Part shown: positions 1-7,352 of the stretch, piece after piece
Layout of the letters: each line of letters opens with the position of its first letter
Numbering within the stretch: the stretch's first letter is position 1
Assembly (NCBI GenBank): GCA_937928015.1
Contig: CALFXA010000262.1
Location: 1-31,501, forward strand
Origin: an uncultured Anaerolineales bacterium
GTDB taxonomy: Bacteria; Chloroflexota; Anaerolineae; Anaerolineales; Villigracilaceae
DNA: 31,501 bases
Direction of reading: 5' to 3'
Notes under the pieces: generated by a model
Databases searched by the model: none
What the model was told of the DNA's origin: nothing
Seen by the model: only the letters and a program-made list of their open reading frames with translations
Translations under genes and position numbers: made by a program

Positions 1-1172
1 CTGATGGGAAGCCAGGTGGAAAGCCAGAGCGGCAGCCCCACCAGCAGGGTGGCCAGCGCCGCGGACACGCGTTGACGCATGAAGTCACTGGCCAGGTATT
101 GACTGCCCACCAGCAGGTCGATGATTACGCTGATGAGCATGGTCACGCCGATGAAGGCGGTTACCAGCCCGATCAGCGACAGGATGTAGGCATGCGGCCG
201 TTTGAGCGCCTCGCGCTGCACGCCCGCGCTGACCGCCTCGACGTGACGATCGCGCCAGCGGCCGAAGTAGGCCCACACCACCGCCAGTGGCACGCCGACC
301 GAGATCGGCCCGCCGATGCGCTGGATAAAATCGGACCAGGCGGTGGCATCTCCCAGCAGACGCTCGATTACGGAATACAGCAGGTTGCCGCCCGCCGTCA
401 GCACGCTGATCACGCCGCCGAGGGCCAGCAGGTAGAGCACCACCAGGCGCAGGGTCGAGCCTTGTTCGGCGGAATCTGTCAGGGCGTTCTGGCAGATTCT
501 CCAGGTGTAGACCCAGATGGGCGTACCCACCAACAGGAGCGCGAGTCCGTTCACGAGGGTTTCTCGCCCCAATCCCCCCAGCGTGTCGGTGGGGATGTAA
601 AAGACGAATCGCAGAAGTTGCTGCGCGCCGAAGACCATCATCAACAGGCCGTACAGCACCCACAGGTAGCGGTACAGACGGCGGACGTCGGCGAAGTTTT
701 CGCGCCCGGGCTGGGACCTCCACTCGCCGCGTAGGACGTTCCAGAAATAGGCGGCCACGATCAGGTTGACGAGGATGGCGATCAGGTTGTCGGACCATGA
801 TTGGCCTCCGCCCACGATGGCGCGACTCACCGAAAGCCCCATCCCACCCAACAACACACGGTTGATCAGCGCCAGCAGATTCTGGGTCACGGGCACCAGC
901 GTGCCGATCATCACGGCATAAAGGAAGATGGCGCGCAGACTGGCGTCCCTTTCCTCCTCATCGCGGGAGGCGCTGCGCTGCGCCCATAGCCAGTGGAAGA
1001 GGAAGATCGGCACGCCCACCAGGATGAGCGCCAGGGCCTGAGCCAGCGCCGTCGCGCCGCCTACAGCGCGTTGATTCACGATGCTGCGCAGCAGACCGAT
1101 GCCGCCCCACAGGACGATCTCCAGGCTGATGAGTGCGACCGCGTAGAAGTAAAGACGTCGAATGGTTTTCAT
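1..1172 (-). CDS. Polytopic membrane protein, DUF5671-like repeats (3'-truncated by window edge)
   Basis: The frame is open from an ATG at 1172 to the left edge without a stop, so the C-terminus lies outside the window. AAGGA sits 6 nt before this ATG; an in-frame ATG at 1178 would touch the Shine-Dalgarno and is less likely. The product is almost wholly hydrophobic, with about ten membrane spans. The same pattern recurs three times: an R-x-x-Y-x-Y entry helix, then a segment like ALILVGVPIFLFHW, ALLLVGTPIWVYTW or ATLLVGLPLWLSTW. These look like three copies of a four-helix unit resembling DUF5671 proteins common in Anaerolineae; the third copy is cut. Function is unknown. The gene starts 9 nt after the membrane-anchored gene at 1182-1655 and is surely co-transcribed with it. 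The family name is from recall; repeats and topology are seen directly. Confidence 0.8.
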   Translation of the reverse strand, partial: MKTIRRLYFYAVALISLEIVLWGGIGLLRSIVNQRAVGGATALAQALALILVGVPIFLFHWLWAQRSASRDEEERDASLRAIFLYAVMIGTLVPVTQNLLALINRVLLGGMGLSVSRAIVGGGQSWSDNLIAILVNLIVAAYFWNVLRGEWRSQPGRENFADVRRLYRYLWVLYGLLMMVFGAQQLLRFVFYIPTDTLGGLGRETLVNGLALLLVGTPIWVYTWRICQNALTDSAEQGSTLRLVVLYLLALGGVISVLTAGGNLLYSVIERLLGDATAWSDFIQRIGGPISVGVPLAVVWAYFGRWRDRHVEAVSAGVQREALKRPHAYILSLIGLVTAFIGVTMLISVIIDLLVGSQYLASDFMRQRVSAALATLLVGLPLWLSTWLPI

Positions 1173-1181
1173 GGACATTCC

Positions 1182-1655
1182 TTAAGGCTTGATCGTCGGC
1201 TGGTACCAGTTGTAGCTCCAGAACATGTACGGCATGGATGAGATTTTCCACTCGTTCCCCTGCCTGACCAGCAGGGCATATTCCAGGCTGGTGTAACCCG
1301 GGGAGAACGGGTCGCCGGCCGAGTACAGCAGGTTCAATTCCACGCTGGCCTCGTCGTCGTGGACAGTTGCCTCGCCGACATCCACGGCGACGTCATTTGG
1401 CGAGACTTCCCCCTTGAAGAAGGATTGGCGGAACTCGTCGTAGGTGGGTTTGTGGTCGAGGTCGGCCAGGTAGCCGTAGGCTTTTTCGTAGTCCCGCTCG
1501 GTCACGGCCAGAACGTAGTTGAAGGCGACCGCCTCCGGCGTATCCGCCGGCAGGTATTCCTGGCTGTTGTGACGGGTGAAAAACAATCCCAACGCCGCCA
1601 GCACCAGAACAGAGATGCCGATCAGAATACCTATTAAGAACCGATCTTGTTTCAT
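1182..1655 (-). CDS. Membrane-anchored extracytoplasmic protein of unknown function
   Basis: This encodes a 157-residue protein. The ATG at 1655 is chosen because GGAGG lies 6 nt upstream and the product then begins MKQDRF followed at once by one hydrophobic helix (about residues 7-27). An upstream in-frame ATG at 1706 would add 17 residues that cross the promoter. After the anchor comes a soluble domain of about 125 residues rich in acidic and aromatic residues (for example FNYVLAVTERDYEKAYGYL and WSYNWYQP). The run of helix, tyrosines and a late beta-rich half is reminiscent of NTF2-like lumenal domains, but I do not recognise a family. It is the first gene of a two-gene operon with the DUF5671-like membrane protein and has its own promoter at 1678-1706. 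A helper or sensor domain for that partner is a guess. Confidence 0.85.
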   Translation of the reverse strand: MKQDRFLIGILIGISVLVLAALGLFFTRHNSQEYLPADTPEAVAFNYVLAVTERDYEKAYGYLADLDHKPTYDEFRQSFFKGEVSPNDVAVDVGEATVHDDEASVELNLLYSAGDPFSPGYTSLEYALLVRQGNEWKISSMPYMFWSYNWYQPTIKP

Positions 1656-1677
1656 TAGCAACCTCCAGGTTAACTTA

Positions 1678-1706
1678 ATTGTAGAGGGTTTGGGGAGAGA
1701 TGGCAA
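1678..1706 (-). promoter_or_regulatory. Sigma-70-type promoter for the 1655-1 operon
   Basis: On the minus strand TTGCCA (1706-1701) and TACAAT (1683-1678) are separated by exactly 17 nt. Transcription would start near 1671, giving a leader of about 15 nt containing the GGAGG of the first gene. The divergent pepF gene begins at 1790; a possible -10 for it is TATACT at 1756-1761, without a recognisable -35. Confidence 0.65.
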
Positions 1707-1789
1707 GCGAATGCGATGACGATTCGGCGTGCCAGCGAGTCAACGAATCAGCGGGTATACTTGGCGTACCCTACCAAAAGGAGACTTCC

Positions 1790-3592
1790 ATGACCCTTTC
1801 TGCCCCGCGCTGGGATATGACCAATGCCTATCCCTCCCTGGAATCGACCGAATTCAAAGCCGCTTTCGAGGATTTCAAGCGTCAGATCGCCGACCTCGGA
1901 ACTTTCTTCGACGAACAGATTGCCGCCACCACCCCCAAGACCTCCGCAAAGAAACTGGCAGCCCTGCTGGGTGAAGTGGTGGACCGCCTCAACGCCATCC
2001 AGACCCTGGCCTATACCCTCGGCCCGTACATCTCCTGCCACGTGGACACCAACTCCCGCGACGCCGTGGCCCTGAAGGCCGAGTCCGAGTTCGAGCAGGC
2101 TTATCTCCCGCTGCGCCAGGTCTTCGTCCGCTTCAAGGGCTGGTTGAGCAAGCTGACCCCTTCGCTGGACAAGATCATCGCGTTGAACCCGACCGCCGTG
2201 GCGCACGCCTTCATCATCAAGGAGAATGCCGACCAGAGCAAGTACTTGATGAGCGAAGCCGAAGAGGCCCTGGCCGCCGAACTGAGCCTGAGCGGTGGCA
2301 GCGCCTTCGGCAAACTGCAAGGGACCGTCACCTCCCAGTTGAGCGTCGATTTCGAACTGGACGGCAAGATCGAGAAGATGCCCACGCCCGCCCTGATCAA
2401 CCTGCGCTCGCACCCCGACGCCGAAGTCCGCCGCCGCGGCTACGAGGCCGAGAACAAGGCCTGGGAGAGCGTCAAGGAAGTATTGGCCGCCTGCATGAAC
2501 GGCGTCAAGGGCGAGACCATCGCCCTCAACAAACGCCGCGGACGCGAGGACGCCCTGCACTCCTCCCTCGACGCCGCCCGCATCGACCGTGCCACGCTCG
2601 AAGCGATGATGAGCGCCATGGAAGGGTCCTTCCCGATGTTCCGCAAGTATTTCAAGAGCAAGGCCGGCAAGCTCGGCAAGGAACGCCTGGCCTGGTGGGA
2701 TATCTTCGCCCCGATGGGCAAGACCGACAAGGTCTATTCCTTCGAGGAAGCCCGTGATTTCATCATCGAGAACTTCGGCCAGTTCTCGCCCGACCTGGCG
2801 GCCTTCGCCAAACGCGCCTTCGACAACCGCTGGATCGACGCCGAACAGCGCGACGGCAAGCGTGGCGGCGCGTACTGCACCGAACTCCAGGCTTTGAAGG
2901 AAAGCCGCATCCTGTGCAACTTCGACGGCTCGTTCGACCAGGTCAGCACCGTGGCCCACGAGCTGGGACATGCCTTCCACAATGAGTGTGCCTATCAGGC
3001 GGGCAAGACCGTCATGCAACAGGTCACGCCCATGACCCTGGCCGAGACCGCCTCCATCATGTGCGAAACCATCGTCACCGAAGCCGTCCTCAAGCAGGTC
3101 ACCGACCCGCAGGAGGAACTGGCTGTGCTCGAGTCGCAGATCAGCGGCGCCGCCCAGGTCATCGTGGACATCTACTCGCGCTTCCTGTTCGAGAAGGAAG
3201 TCTTCGAGCGCCGCGCCAATGCCGACCTGACCGCCGACGAGTTGAACGAGATCATGGAACGCGCCCAGAAGGCCACCTACGGCGACGGCCTGGACGGGGC
3301 CCAACTCCAGAAATTCATGTGGACCTGGAAGCCTCACTACTACTCGCCCGTCCTGGCTTTCTACAACTATCCCTACGCCTTCGGCCTGCTCTTTGCCACC
3401 GGCCTGTACGCCATCTACCAGCAGCGCGGACCCGAGTTCGTGGCAGATTACAAGAATCTGTTGGCCTCCACCGGCGAAGCCTCCGCTGCCGATCTGGCCG
3501 ACCGCTTCGGTATCGACATCCGCACGCGCAAGTTCTGGGACGACAGCCTGGCCATCATCGGCAAGCGCATCGAGCGCTACTGCGAGATCTAG
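1790..3592 (+). CDS. pepF: M3-family oligoendopeptidase (PepF-like zinc metallopeptidase)
   Basis: This 600-residue protein has the normal length of the PepF/M3 family, cytosolic enzymes that cut short peptides. The catalytic zinc site is visible: HELGH at residues 390-394 (His390, Glu391, His394), and the third ligand Glu419 in the LAETAS segment 25 residues later, the M3 spacing. There is no signal peptide. The start at 1790 is supported by AAAGGAG 5-6 nt upstream and by the family-like opening PRWDMTNAYPSLES; an in-frame ATG at 1700 would add 30 residues overlapping the promoter region and is rejected. The stop is 3 nt before the next start, so pepF, the rhodanese lipoprotein and the cupin form one operon. 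G/C-ending codons dominate, as in a well-expressed gene. Substrates cannot be read from sequence, but the oligopeptide transporter in the same window would fit peptide utilisation. Confidence 0.95.
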   Translation: MTLSAPRWDMTNAYPSLESTEFKAAFEDFKRQIADLGTFFDEQIAATTPKTSAKKLAALLGEVVDRLNAIQTLAYTLGPYISCHVDTNSRDAVALKAESEFEQAYLPLRQVFVRFKGWLSKLTPSLDKIIALNPTAVAHAFIIKENADQSKYLMSEAEEALAAELSLSGGSAFGKLQGTVTSQLSVDFELDGKIEKMPTPALINLRSHPDAEVRRRGYEAENKAWESVKEVLAACMNGVKGETIALNKRRGREDALHSSLDAARIDRATLEAMMSAMEGSFPMFRKYFKSKAGKLGKERLAWWDIFAPMGKTDKVYSFEEARDFIIENFGQFSPDLAAFAKRAFDNRWIDAEQRDGKRGGAYCTELQALKESRILCNFDGSFDQVSTVAHELGHAFHNECAYQAGKTVMQQVTPMTLAETASIMCETIVTEAVLKQVTDPQEELAVLESQISGAAQVIVDIYSRFLFEKEVFERRANADLTADELNEIMERAQKATYGDGLDGAQLQKFMWTWKPHYYSPVLAFYNYPYAFGLLFATGLYAIYQQRGPEFVADYKNLLASTGEASAADLADRFGIDIRTRKFWDDSLAIIGKRIERYCEI

Positions 3593-3595
3593 TCC

Positions 3596-4099
3596 ATGAA
3601 CCGAGTCATTTTGCGCGCCCTGGTGATTGCGCTGTTGGTGTTGGCGCTTGCAGCCTGTGGGGGGGGCGCGTATCCGAATCCGTACCCCAACGAGTCGTCC
3701 AGTCAGCCCACAGGAACAGCCGTGGCGACCGCCACCGTCTTCGTCATGCCTGTCTCGGCGGAGACCGTGCCGCGCATCACGATTGAAGATGCCAAGGCCG
3801 CCTTCGGCGCCAAGACCGCCATCTTCATCGATGTGCGCGGCACAGACAATTACAACCTGGTCCACATCGCGGGAGCGCTGGATATTCCTTCTGACCAATT
3901 TTCCACCCGTCTGGCCGATACCGACCACGACGCGTTGATCATCACCTACTGCACCTGAACGAACGAGCACACGAGCGCCGGTGCGGCGCTCCTCCTGTAC
4001 CAAATGGGATTTACCCGCGTGTACGCCCTGCTCGGCGGACTCAACCCGTGGATCGCGGCGGGCTACCCGACCGAATTCGTCCAGCAGCAGATACAATGA
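3596..4099 (+). CDS. Rhodanese-domain lipoprotein with in-frame TGA at codon 121 (candidate selenoprotein)
   Basis: The frame starts at the ATG at 3596, 3 nt after pepF. Residues 1-21 are a lipoprotein signal (LALAAC, Cys21), followed by a low-complexity linker and a rhodanese domain from about residue 58, with the family features FIDVRG, HIAGALDIPSD and IITYC (Cys119). Codon 121 is TGA (3956-3958). Reading through gives 46 more in-frame codons that complete the domain (TNEHTSAG, GFTRVYALLGG, PWIAAGYP) and stop at 4097-4099, total 167 residues. Related rhodaneses have Y-C-x-C-P-x-E-x-x-S-A here, so TGA replaces the second cysteine. A SECIS-like hairpin follows at 3973-3991, and the distal stop overlaps the cupin start as ATGA. 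I infer selenocysteine insertion, giving a C-x-U motif on an exported lipoprotein. If wrong, this is a pseudogene with a nonsense mutation, or a base error. TGA is a normal stop elsewhere in the window. Confidence 0.7.
3973..3991 (+). promoter_or_regulatory. SECIS-like stem-loop just downstream of the in-frame TGA
   Basis: GAGCGCC (3973-3979) pairs perfectly with GGCGCTC (3985-3991) around the 5-nt loop GGUGC. There are 14 nt between the TGA and the stem and 21 nt between the TGA and the first loop base. Bacterial SECIS elements are short stem-loops in this position with a G (usually GGU) at the start of a small apical loop, recognised by SelB. The hairpin lies inside the rhodanese coding region and has no U-tract, so it is not a terminator. 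A GC-rich hairpin could arise by chance, so the call depends on the coincidence with the TGA. Confidence 0.6.
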
Positions 4100-4407
4100 C
4101 CGAACTGCGCGTCACCCCCTGGACCCTGGACTCGACTCCGTCTGAGGCGGCGCTTCGGCGTCTGCTGGCGGAGGAGGGACTCTCGGCGTATGCCTGGTCC
4201 AACGCCCCGTATGAGGTCTACACCCCGCACACGCATGACTACAACAAGGTCATCTATGTGGTGCGCGGATCGATCACCTTTCAATTGATCGAACTCGGTG
4301 CGTGGCACACGCTCAAAGCGGGCGACCGCCTCGACCTGCCCGCAGGCACCGTCCATGCAGCGGAGGTGGGCGCCCAAGGCGTGCTTTGCCTCGAAGCGCA
4401 TCGATAA
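4096..4407 (+). CDS. Small single-domain cupin protein
   Basis: This 103-residue protein starts at the ATG at 4096, which overlaps the readthrough stop of the rhodanese (ATGA). No Shine-Dalgarno is visible, so translational coupling is likely. The cupin core shows PHTHDYNKVIYVVRGSI (His45, His47) and GDRLDLPAGTVHAAE (His87), the two conserved cupin motifs. Lys51 takes the place of the usual metal-binding glutamate of motif 1, so the site has three histidines and no carboxylate. There is no signal peptide, so it is cytosolic. The ligand or reaction cannot be predicted. It is the last gene of the pepF operon and is followed by a strong hairpin terminator. An alternative ATG at 4048 in the same frame would overlap the rhodanese by 52 nt and adds non-cupin sequence, so I reject it. 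Confidence 0.85.
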   Translation: MTELRVTPWTLDSTPSEAALRRLLAEEGLSAYAWSNAPYEVYTPHTHDYNKVIYVVRGSITFQLIELGAWHTLKAGDRLDLPAGTVHAAEVGAQGVLCLEAHR

Positions 4408-4440
4408 CGGGATCAGGCTCACGGTCCAGAAAAAATAAAA

Positions 4441-4472
4441 AAACGGACGCGTCCATTTGGACGCGTCCGTTT
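4441..4472. terminator. Bidirectional rho-independent terminator between convergent genes
   Basis: A perfect 14-bp stem, AAACGGACGCGTCC (4441-4454) with its complement (4459-4472), closes a 4-nt ATTT loop. It lies between the cupin (plus) and gdhA (minus) stops. On the minus strand it is followed by a long T-rich run (complement of 4429-4440), so it is strongest for gdhA. Confidence 0.9.
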
Positions 4473-4493
4473 GCTTACAGTCTGATGTTGAAA

Positions 4494-5792
4494 CTAGGCG
4501 TTGCCAGTCAACCAGCCGCGCAGTTCCATGGCCTTGACCACACGCGAGATGGCGACCATGTAAGCCGCATCGCGCATGTAGACGCCTTCCTTCTCGCTCA
4601 TTTCGAGCACGCCGTGGAAAGCGGAGGTCATCTTCTGGTCGAGCTTCTCGAGCACTTCTTCCTTCGGCCAGTAGAAGTTCATGTCGTTCTGCACCGACTC
4701 GAAGTAGGAGGTGGTCACGCCGCCGGCGTTGCACAGGAAGTCGGGGATGTTGAAGATCTTATTGGCCTTGAAGAATTCGTCGGCCTCGGGGGTGGTGGGG
4801 CCGTTGGCGCCTTCGGCCACGATGCGCACGCGGCTGGACATCTTCTTGATGGTGTCCGCATTGACGTGGCCTTCGATGGCTGCAGGGATCAACACATCGG
4901 CTTCGTAGGTGATCCAGGCATCGCCGTCTTCGACCTTGTAACCGGCCGCTTCGGCTTTCTTCTGGTCGATGGTGCCGTACTCATCCACGATGGTGAGCAG
5001 GAACTTGGGATCGACGCCGTTCTTGTGGCTGTAGGTGAAGGACTTCTTGGCATGGCGGTCGTAGCAGGAGACGCAGGCGACCTTGCCGCCCAGCATTTCC
5101 ACGAAGCCGATGGCCGCATACTGGGCCACGTTGCCGAAACCTTCGATGGCCGCGACGGACTTGGTCGAGTCCATCTTGAGGTGCTTCATGGCTTCGCGCA
5201 CGGTGTAGATCACGCCGTAGCCGGTGGCTTCGGTGCGGCCAAGGGATCCGCCGCCGCCGAGAGGCTTGCCGGTGAATACGCCGGGGGTGTATTGACCGAC
5301 CAGGCGGGAGTACTCATCCATCATCCAGCCCATCATCTGGGGGGTGGTGCCAACGTCCGGAGCCGGCACGTCGTTGCGCGGGCCGATGTTCTTCCACATG
5401 GAGCGCACCCAACCGCGGCACAGTTCTTCCTTCTCGTTGACGGTCAGCGTGGAGGGGTCCACGATGATGCCGCCCTTGCCGCCGCCCAGCGGGATGTCGG
5501 CCACGGCGCATTTCCAGGTCATCCACGTGGCGAGCGCGCGGACGGTGTCCATCGTCTCAGCCGGGTGGAAGCGGATGCCGCCCTTGTTGGGGCCGCGGGC
5601 GTCATTGTGCTGAACGCGATAGCCCTGGAAGACGCGCAGGGAGCCGTCATCCATGCGAACGGGGATGCGGAAGGAATACTCCCGCATTGGCCAGCGCAGT
5701 ACTTCGGCGATGCCAGGGTCGAGATTCAACTGCTTGGCAACCCCGTCGAACTGCTTCTGTGCCATTTCAAAGGCATTGATTGGTCCGGACAT
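4494..5792 (-). CDS. gdhA: Glutamate dehydrogenase (Glu/Leu/Phe/Val dehydrogenase family)
   Basis: The 432-residue product has the length of hexameric glutamate dehydrogenases, which interconvert glutamate and 2-oxoglutarate plus ammonia. Visible signatures are the N-terminal substrate domain with GPNKGGIRFHP (67-77), Lys94, the catalytic lysine in PLGGGKGGI (Lys106) and the catalytic aspartate in PAPDVGT (Asp146). The Rossmann loop GFGNVA (218-223) marks the cofactor domain. NAD versus NADP preference cannot be decided by eye. The start at 5792 has AGGAG 5-6 nt upstream. The gene stands alone: a hairpin terminator lies on each side, and a putative promoter at 5927-5955 precedes it with a leader of about 130 nt. 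It links amino-acid catabolism (peptidase and peptide transporter in this window) to central carbon metabolism. Confidence 0.95.
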   Translation of the reverse strand: MSGPINAFEMAQKQFDGVAKQLNLDPGIAEVLRWPMREYSFRIPVRMDDGSLRVFQGYRVQHNDARGPNKGGIRFHPAETMDTVRALATWMTWKCAVADIPLGGGKGGIIVDPSTLTVNEKEELCRGWVRSMWKNIGPRNDVPAPDVGTTPQMMGWMMDEYSRLVGQYTPGVFTGKPLGGGGSLGRTEATGYGVIYTVREAMKHLKMDSTKSVAAIEGFGNVAQYAAIGFVEMLGGKVACVSCYDRHAKKSFTYSHKNGVDPKFLLTIVDEYGTIDQKKAEAAGYKVEDGDAWITYEADVLIPAAIEGHVNADTIKKMSSRVRIVAEGANGPTTPEADEFFKANKIFNIPDFLCNAGGVTTSYFESVQNDMNFYWPKEEVLEKLDQKMTSAFHGVLEMSEKEGVYMRDAAYMVAISRVVKAMELRGWLTGNA

Positions 5793-5834
5793 GGTTTCTC
5801 CTATAAGAGATAGGTTTGGATTGTGACAAAATAT

Positions 5835-5864
5835 AAGCGGGCAGCCCGGTACGGGTGCCCGCTT
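5835..5864 (-). terminator. Hairpin between the enoyl-CoA hydratase and gdhA
   Basis: AAGCGGGCA (5835-5843) pairs perfectly with TGCCCGCTT (5856-5864), and the enclosed bases add a short CCCG/CGGG extension. On the minus strand it is followed by TATATTTTG. It should terminate the hydratase transcript. It also lies downstream of the putative gdhA promoter, so it would be part of the gdhA leader and could act as an attenuator. Confidence 0.65.
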
Positions 5865-5926
5865 TTATTTCAGAGTATGTACTGCCAGAGGTTCATAGCC
5901 GTAGTACCTGTCAGACAACTGGCCTA

Positions 5927-5955
5927 AGATTAACCGATATAGAGGGCAAAGTCAA
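5927..5955 (-). promoter_or_regulatory. Putative promoter for gdhA
   Basis: On the minus strand TTGACT (5955-5950) and TAATCT (5932-5927) are spaced by 17 nt, a fair sigma-70 match. Transcription would begin near 5920 and run through the hairpin at 5835-5864 before reaching gdhA. An overlapping alternative, TTGTCA/TATATC, is also possible. Confidence 0.45.
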
Positions 5956-5999
5956 TATGACAAAAATCCACTAAATTAGAGGGATAGTCGTGATGAATC

Positions 6000-6782
6000 T
6001 CACGAGAAGTCACCATACTTTGGTCTGCGCTTCTCCAAAAAGGCGGCCACGCCCTCCTTGTGCTCGGGGTTGTGACCTGCCACTTCCTGGACCTGGCCCT
6101 CATATTCGAGGACTTCTTCCAGGTTGGGAAGCATGGCCTTGTTGAAAGCGCGCTTGGTCAGGCCATACGCCCCCACCGGACCCTGGGCCAGCATCCCCGC
6201 GACTTTGGCTGTTTCCACGCTGAGGGCTTCGGCGGGGACCACGCGGTTGACCATGCCCCACTCCAGGGCTTTTTGTGCGGGGATGGGCGTATTCGAGAAG
6301 GTGAATTCGGCGGCGCGGCCCAGGCCGATCAGCGCGGGCAGTAGCAGCGAGACGCCCGAATCGGGGGCGAGGGCGATGCCGTTGAATCCGACCACGAAGT
6401 TGGCCGTCTCAGCCGCGATGCGCAGGTCACAGGCCAGGGCGACTCCCAGCGAGGCGCCCGCACAGGGACCGTTGACCGCCGCAATGACTGGCTTCTCGAT
6501 CTGACGCAGCATCAGCACCAACGGATTGTAGGTGGCGTGCAGATGCTCCAGGTATGAGAGCGACTCTCCACCCGCGCGCATCTCTTCGATGTCCTGACCT
6601 GCACTGAAGACGCGGCCTGCACCCGTCAGCACGATGACGCGCACCTCGGGATTCCTGGCCGCCTCGCGCAGGGCATTGAGCAACTCGGCAATGAGATCCG
6701 CGTTGAAGGCGTTGGCCCGCTCGGGGCGGTTGAGGGTCAGGGTCAGGACGGAGGCTTTTAAATCAGGGAGAAGAGGGGGCAT
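6000..6782 (-). CDS. Enoyl-CoA hydratase/isomerase family protein (PaaG-like)
   Basis: The 260-residue protein is a full-length crotonase-fold enzyme. The oxyanion-hole segments are FSAGQDIEEM (59-68) and NGPCAGASLG (104-113). PDSG places Asp141 where crotonases have their second acid, and the C-terminal GVAAFLEKRRPKY is also typical. FSAGQDI, YNPLV and the single acid make it closest to PaaG-type isomerases (ring-opening isomerase of phenylacetate degradation) rather than to a two-glutamate hydratase, but no other paa gene is in the window, so the substrate is open. The ATG at 6782 lies just after the terminator hairpin of the preceding gene, and the only GGAG-like sequence upstream is inside that hairpin. 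Translation initiation therefore looks weak or the transcript starts very near the ATG. Confidence 0.9.
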   Translation of the reverse strand: MPPLLPDLKASVLTLTLNRPERANAFNADLIAELLNALREAARNPEVRVIVLTGAGRVFSAGQDIEEMRAGGESLSYLEHLHATYNPLVLMLRQIEKPVIAAVNGPCAGASLGVALACDLRIAAETANFVVGFNGIALAPDSGVSLLLPALIGLGRAAEFTFSNTPIPAQKALEWGMVNRVVPAEALSVETAKVAGMLAQGPVGAYGLTKRAFNKAMLPNLEEVLEYEGQVQEVAGHNPEHKEGVAAFLEKRRPKYGDFS

Positions 6783-6792
6783 GGGCGGGTCC

Positions 6793-6839
6793 GTTAATAA
6801 AAAAATCTCCTCCTTCTTCCGTGACAGAAGAAAGAGGAG
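6793..6839 (-). terminator. Rho-independent terminator of the 7211-6846 gene
   Basis: The stem is 6807-6819 with 6827-6839 (12 of 13 pairs, loop of 7), and on the minus strand it is followed by a run of seven T then ATT. It starts 6 nt after the stop of the small acidic protein gene and ends about 10 nt before the hydratase ATG. Confidence 0.85.
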
Positions 6840-6845
6840 TGGGGG

Positions 6846-7211
6846 TTACAGCTCGGTGTCGTTCTCGTCGGAGTCGTCCTCGTCGGTGTAGAACTCGTAT
6901 TCGACCTTTTCCTGGTCGAGATACACCCACAAGAGCAGGACGTGTCCGTCTTCGGTTTCGACGTTGCGGGCGGCGAGGATGGGGGCGGTCTGTTCGAGGC
7001 CGAGATCGTTGCGGTAATGCAGGTGAATGGGCATCTGGTTGTGCCAGGCGCGATAACAGCGCTCCACCAGCGCAGGACCATTGAAGGTGCGCAGGCGGGT
7101 CAGCGCGGGGACGGATAGTTGCGGCCCTTCGTTCAGGCCGAGCGCCCAGCCGTCCTGGGAAAGTTCGAACACGGGCGGCGGACCTTCGATAATTGTGATT
7201 CTGTCATCCAT
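6846..7211 (-). CDS. Small acidic protein of unknown function
   Basis: The 121-residue protein begins MDDRITIIEGPPPVFEL. No known domain is recognised. It has a compact alpha/beta-looking core with a Trp and His-rich middle (WHNQMPIHLHYRND) and ends in a strongly acidic tail (DEDDSDENDTEL). There is no signal peptide or membrane span. The start at 7211 is preceded by AGGT and a possible -10 TATATT about 30 nt upstream. It is monocistronic, with its own terminator. The neighbour at 7365 is divergent and shares the 153-nt intergenic region, so the two may be regulated together, but nothing in sequence proves this. Confidence 0.75.
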   Translation of the reverse strand: MDDRITIIEGPPPVFELSQDGWALGLNEGPQLSVPALTRLRTFNGPALVERCYRAWHNQMPIHLHYRNDLGLEQTAPILAARNVETEDGHVLLLWVYLDQEKVEYEFYTDEDDSDENDTEL

Positions 7212-7352
7212 AGGGTTTACCTGTATTCCCGCAATATACCATACAATGCCCGCTTGACCCTTTCAAATGCACATCAGAAGTTCATTAGAGAATCTGGGCA
7301 GAAACCGTGAAGAAGGCGGAAAAGATGAATTTCTGGTCAAAACTATTGGATT

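Noticed and set aside
3596..3958. Treating the rhodanese as a complete 120-residue protein
   Set aside because: It would end in the middle of the active-site loop, lacking the last strands and helices of the fold, while the missing part is present in frame immediately after the TGA.
3956..3958. TGA reassigned genome-wide to Trp or Gly
   Set aside because: Several intact genes here end in TGA at the correct place (enoyl-CoA hydratase, PD-(D/E)XK-like gene, helicase, dppD, cytochrome), so TGA is a normal stop.
4048..4095. Earlier cupin start at ATG 4048
   Set aside because: It would overlap the rhodanese end by 52 nt in another frame, adds residues with no cupin pattern, and ignores the ATGA junction.
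1748..4096. 782-codon minus-strand open frame
   Set aside because: It is antisense to pepF and the rhodanese gene, has no ribosome-binding site or recognisable domain, and is explained by strong codon bias of pepF.
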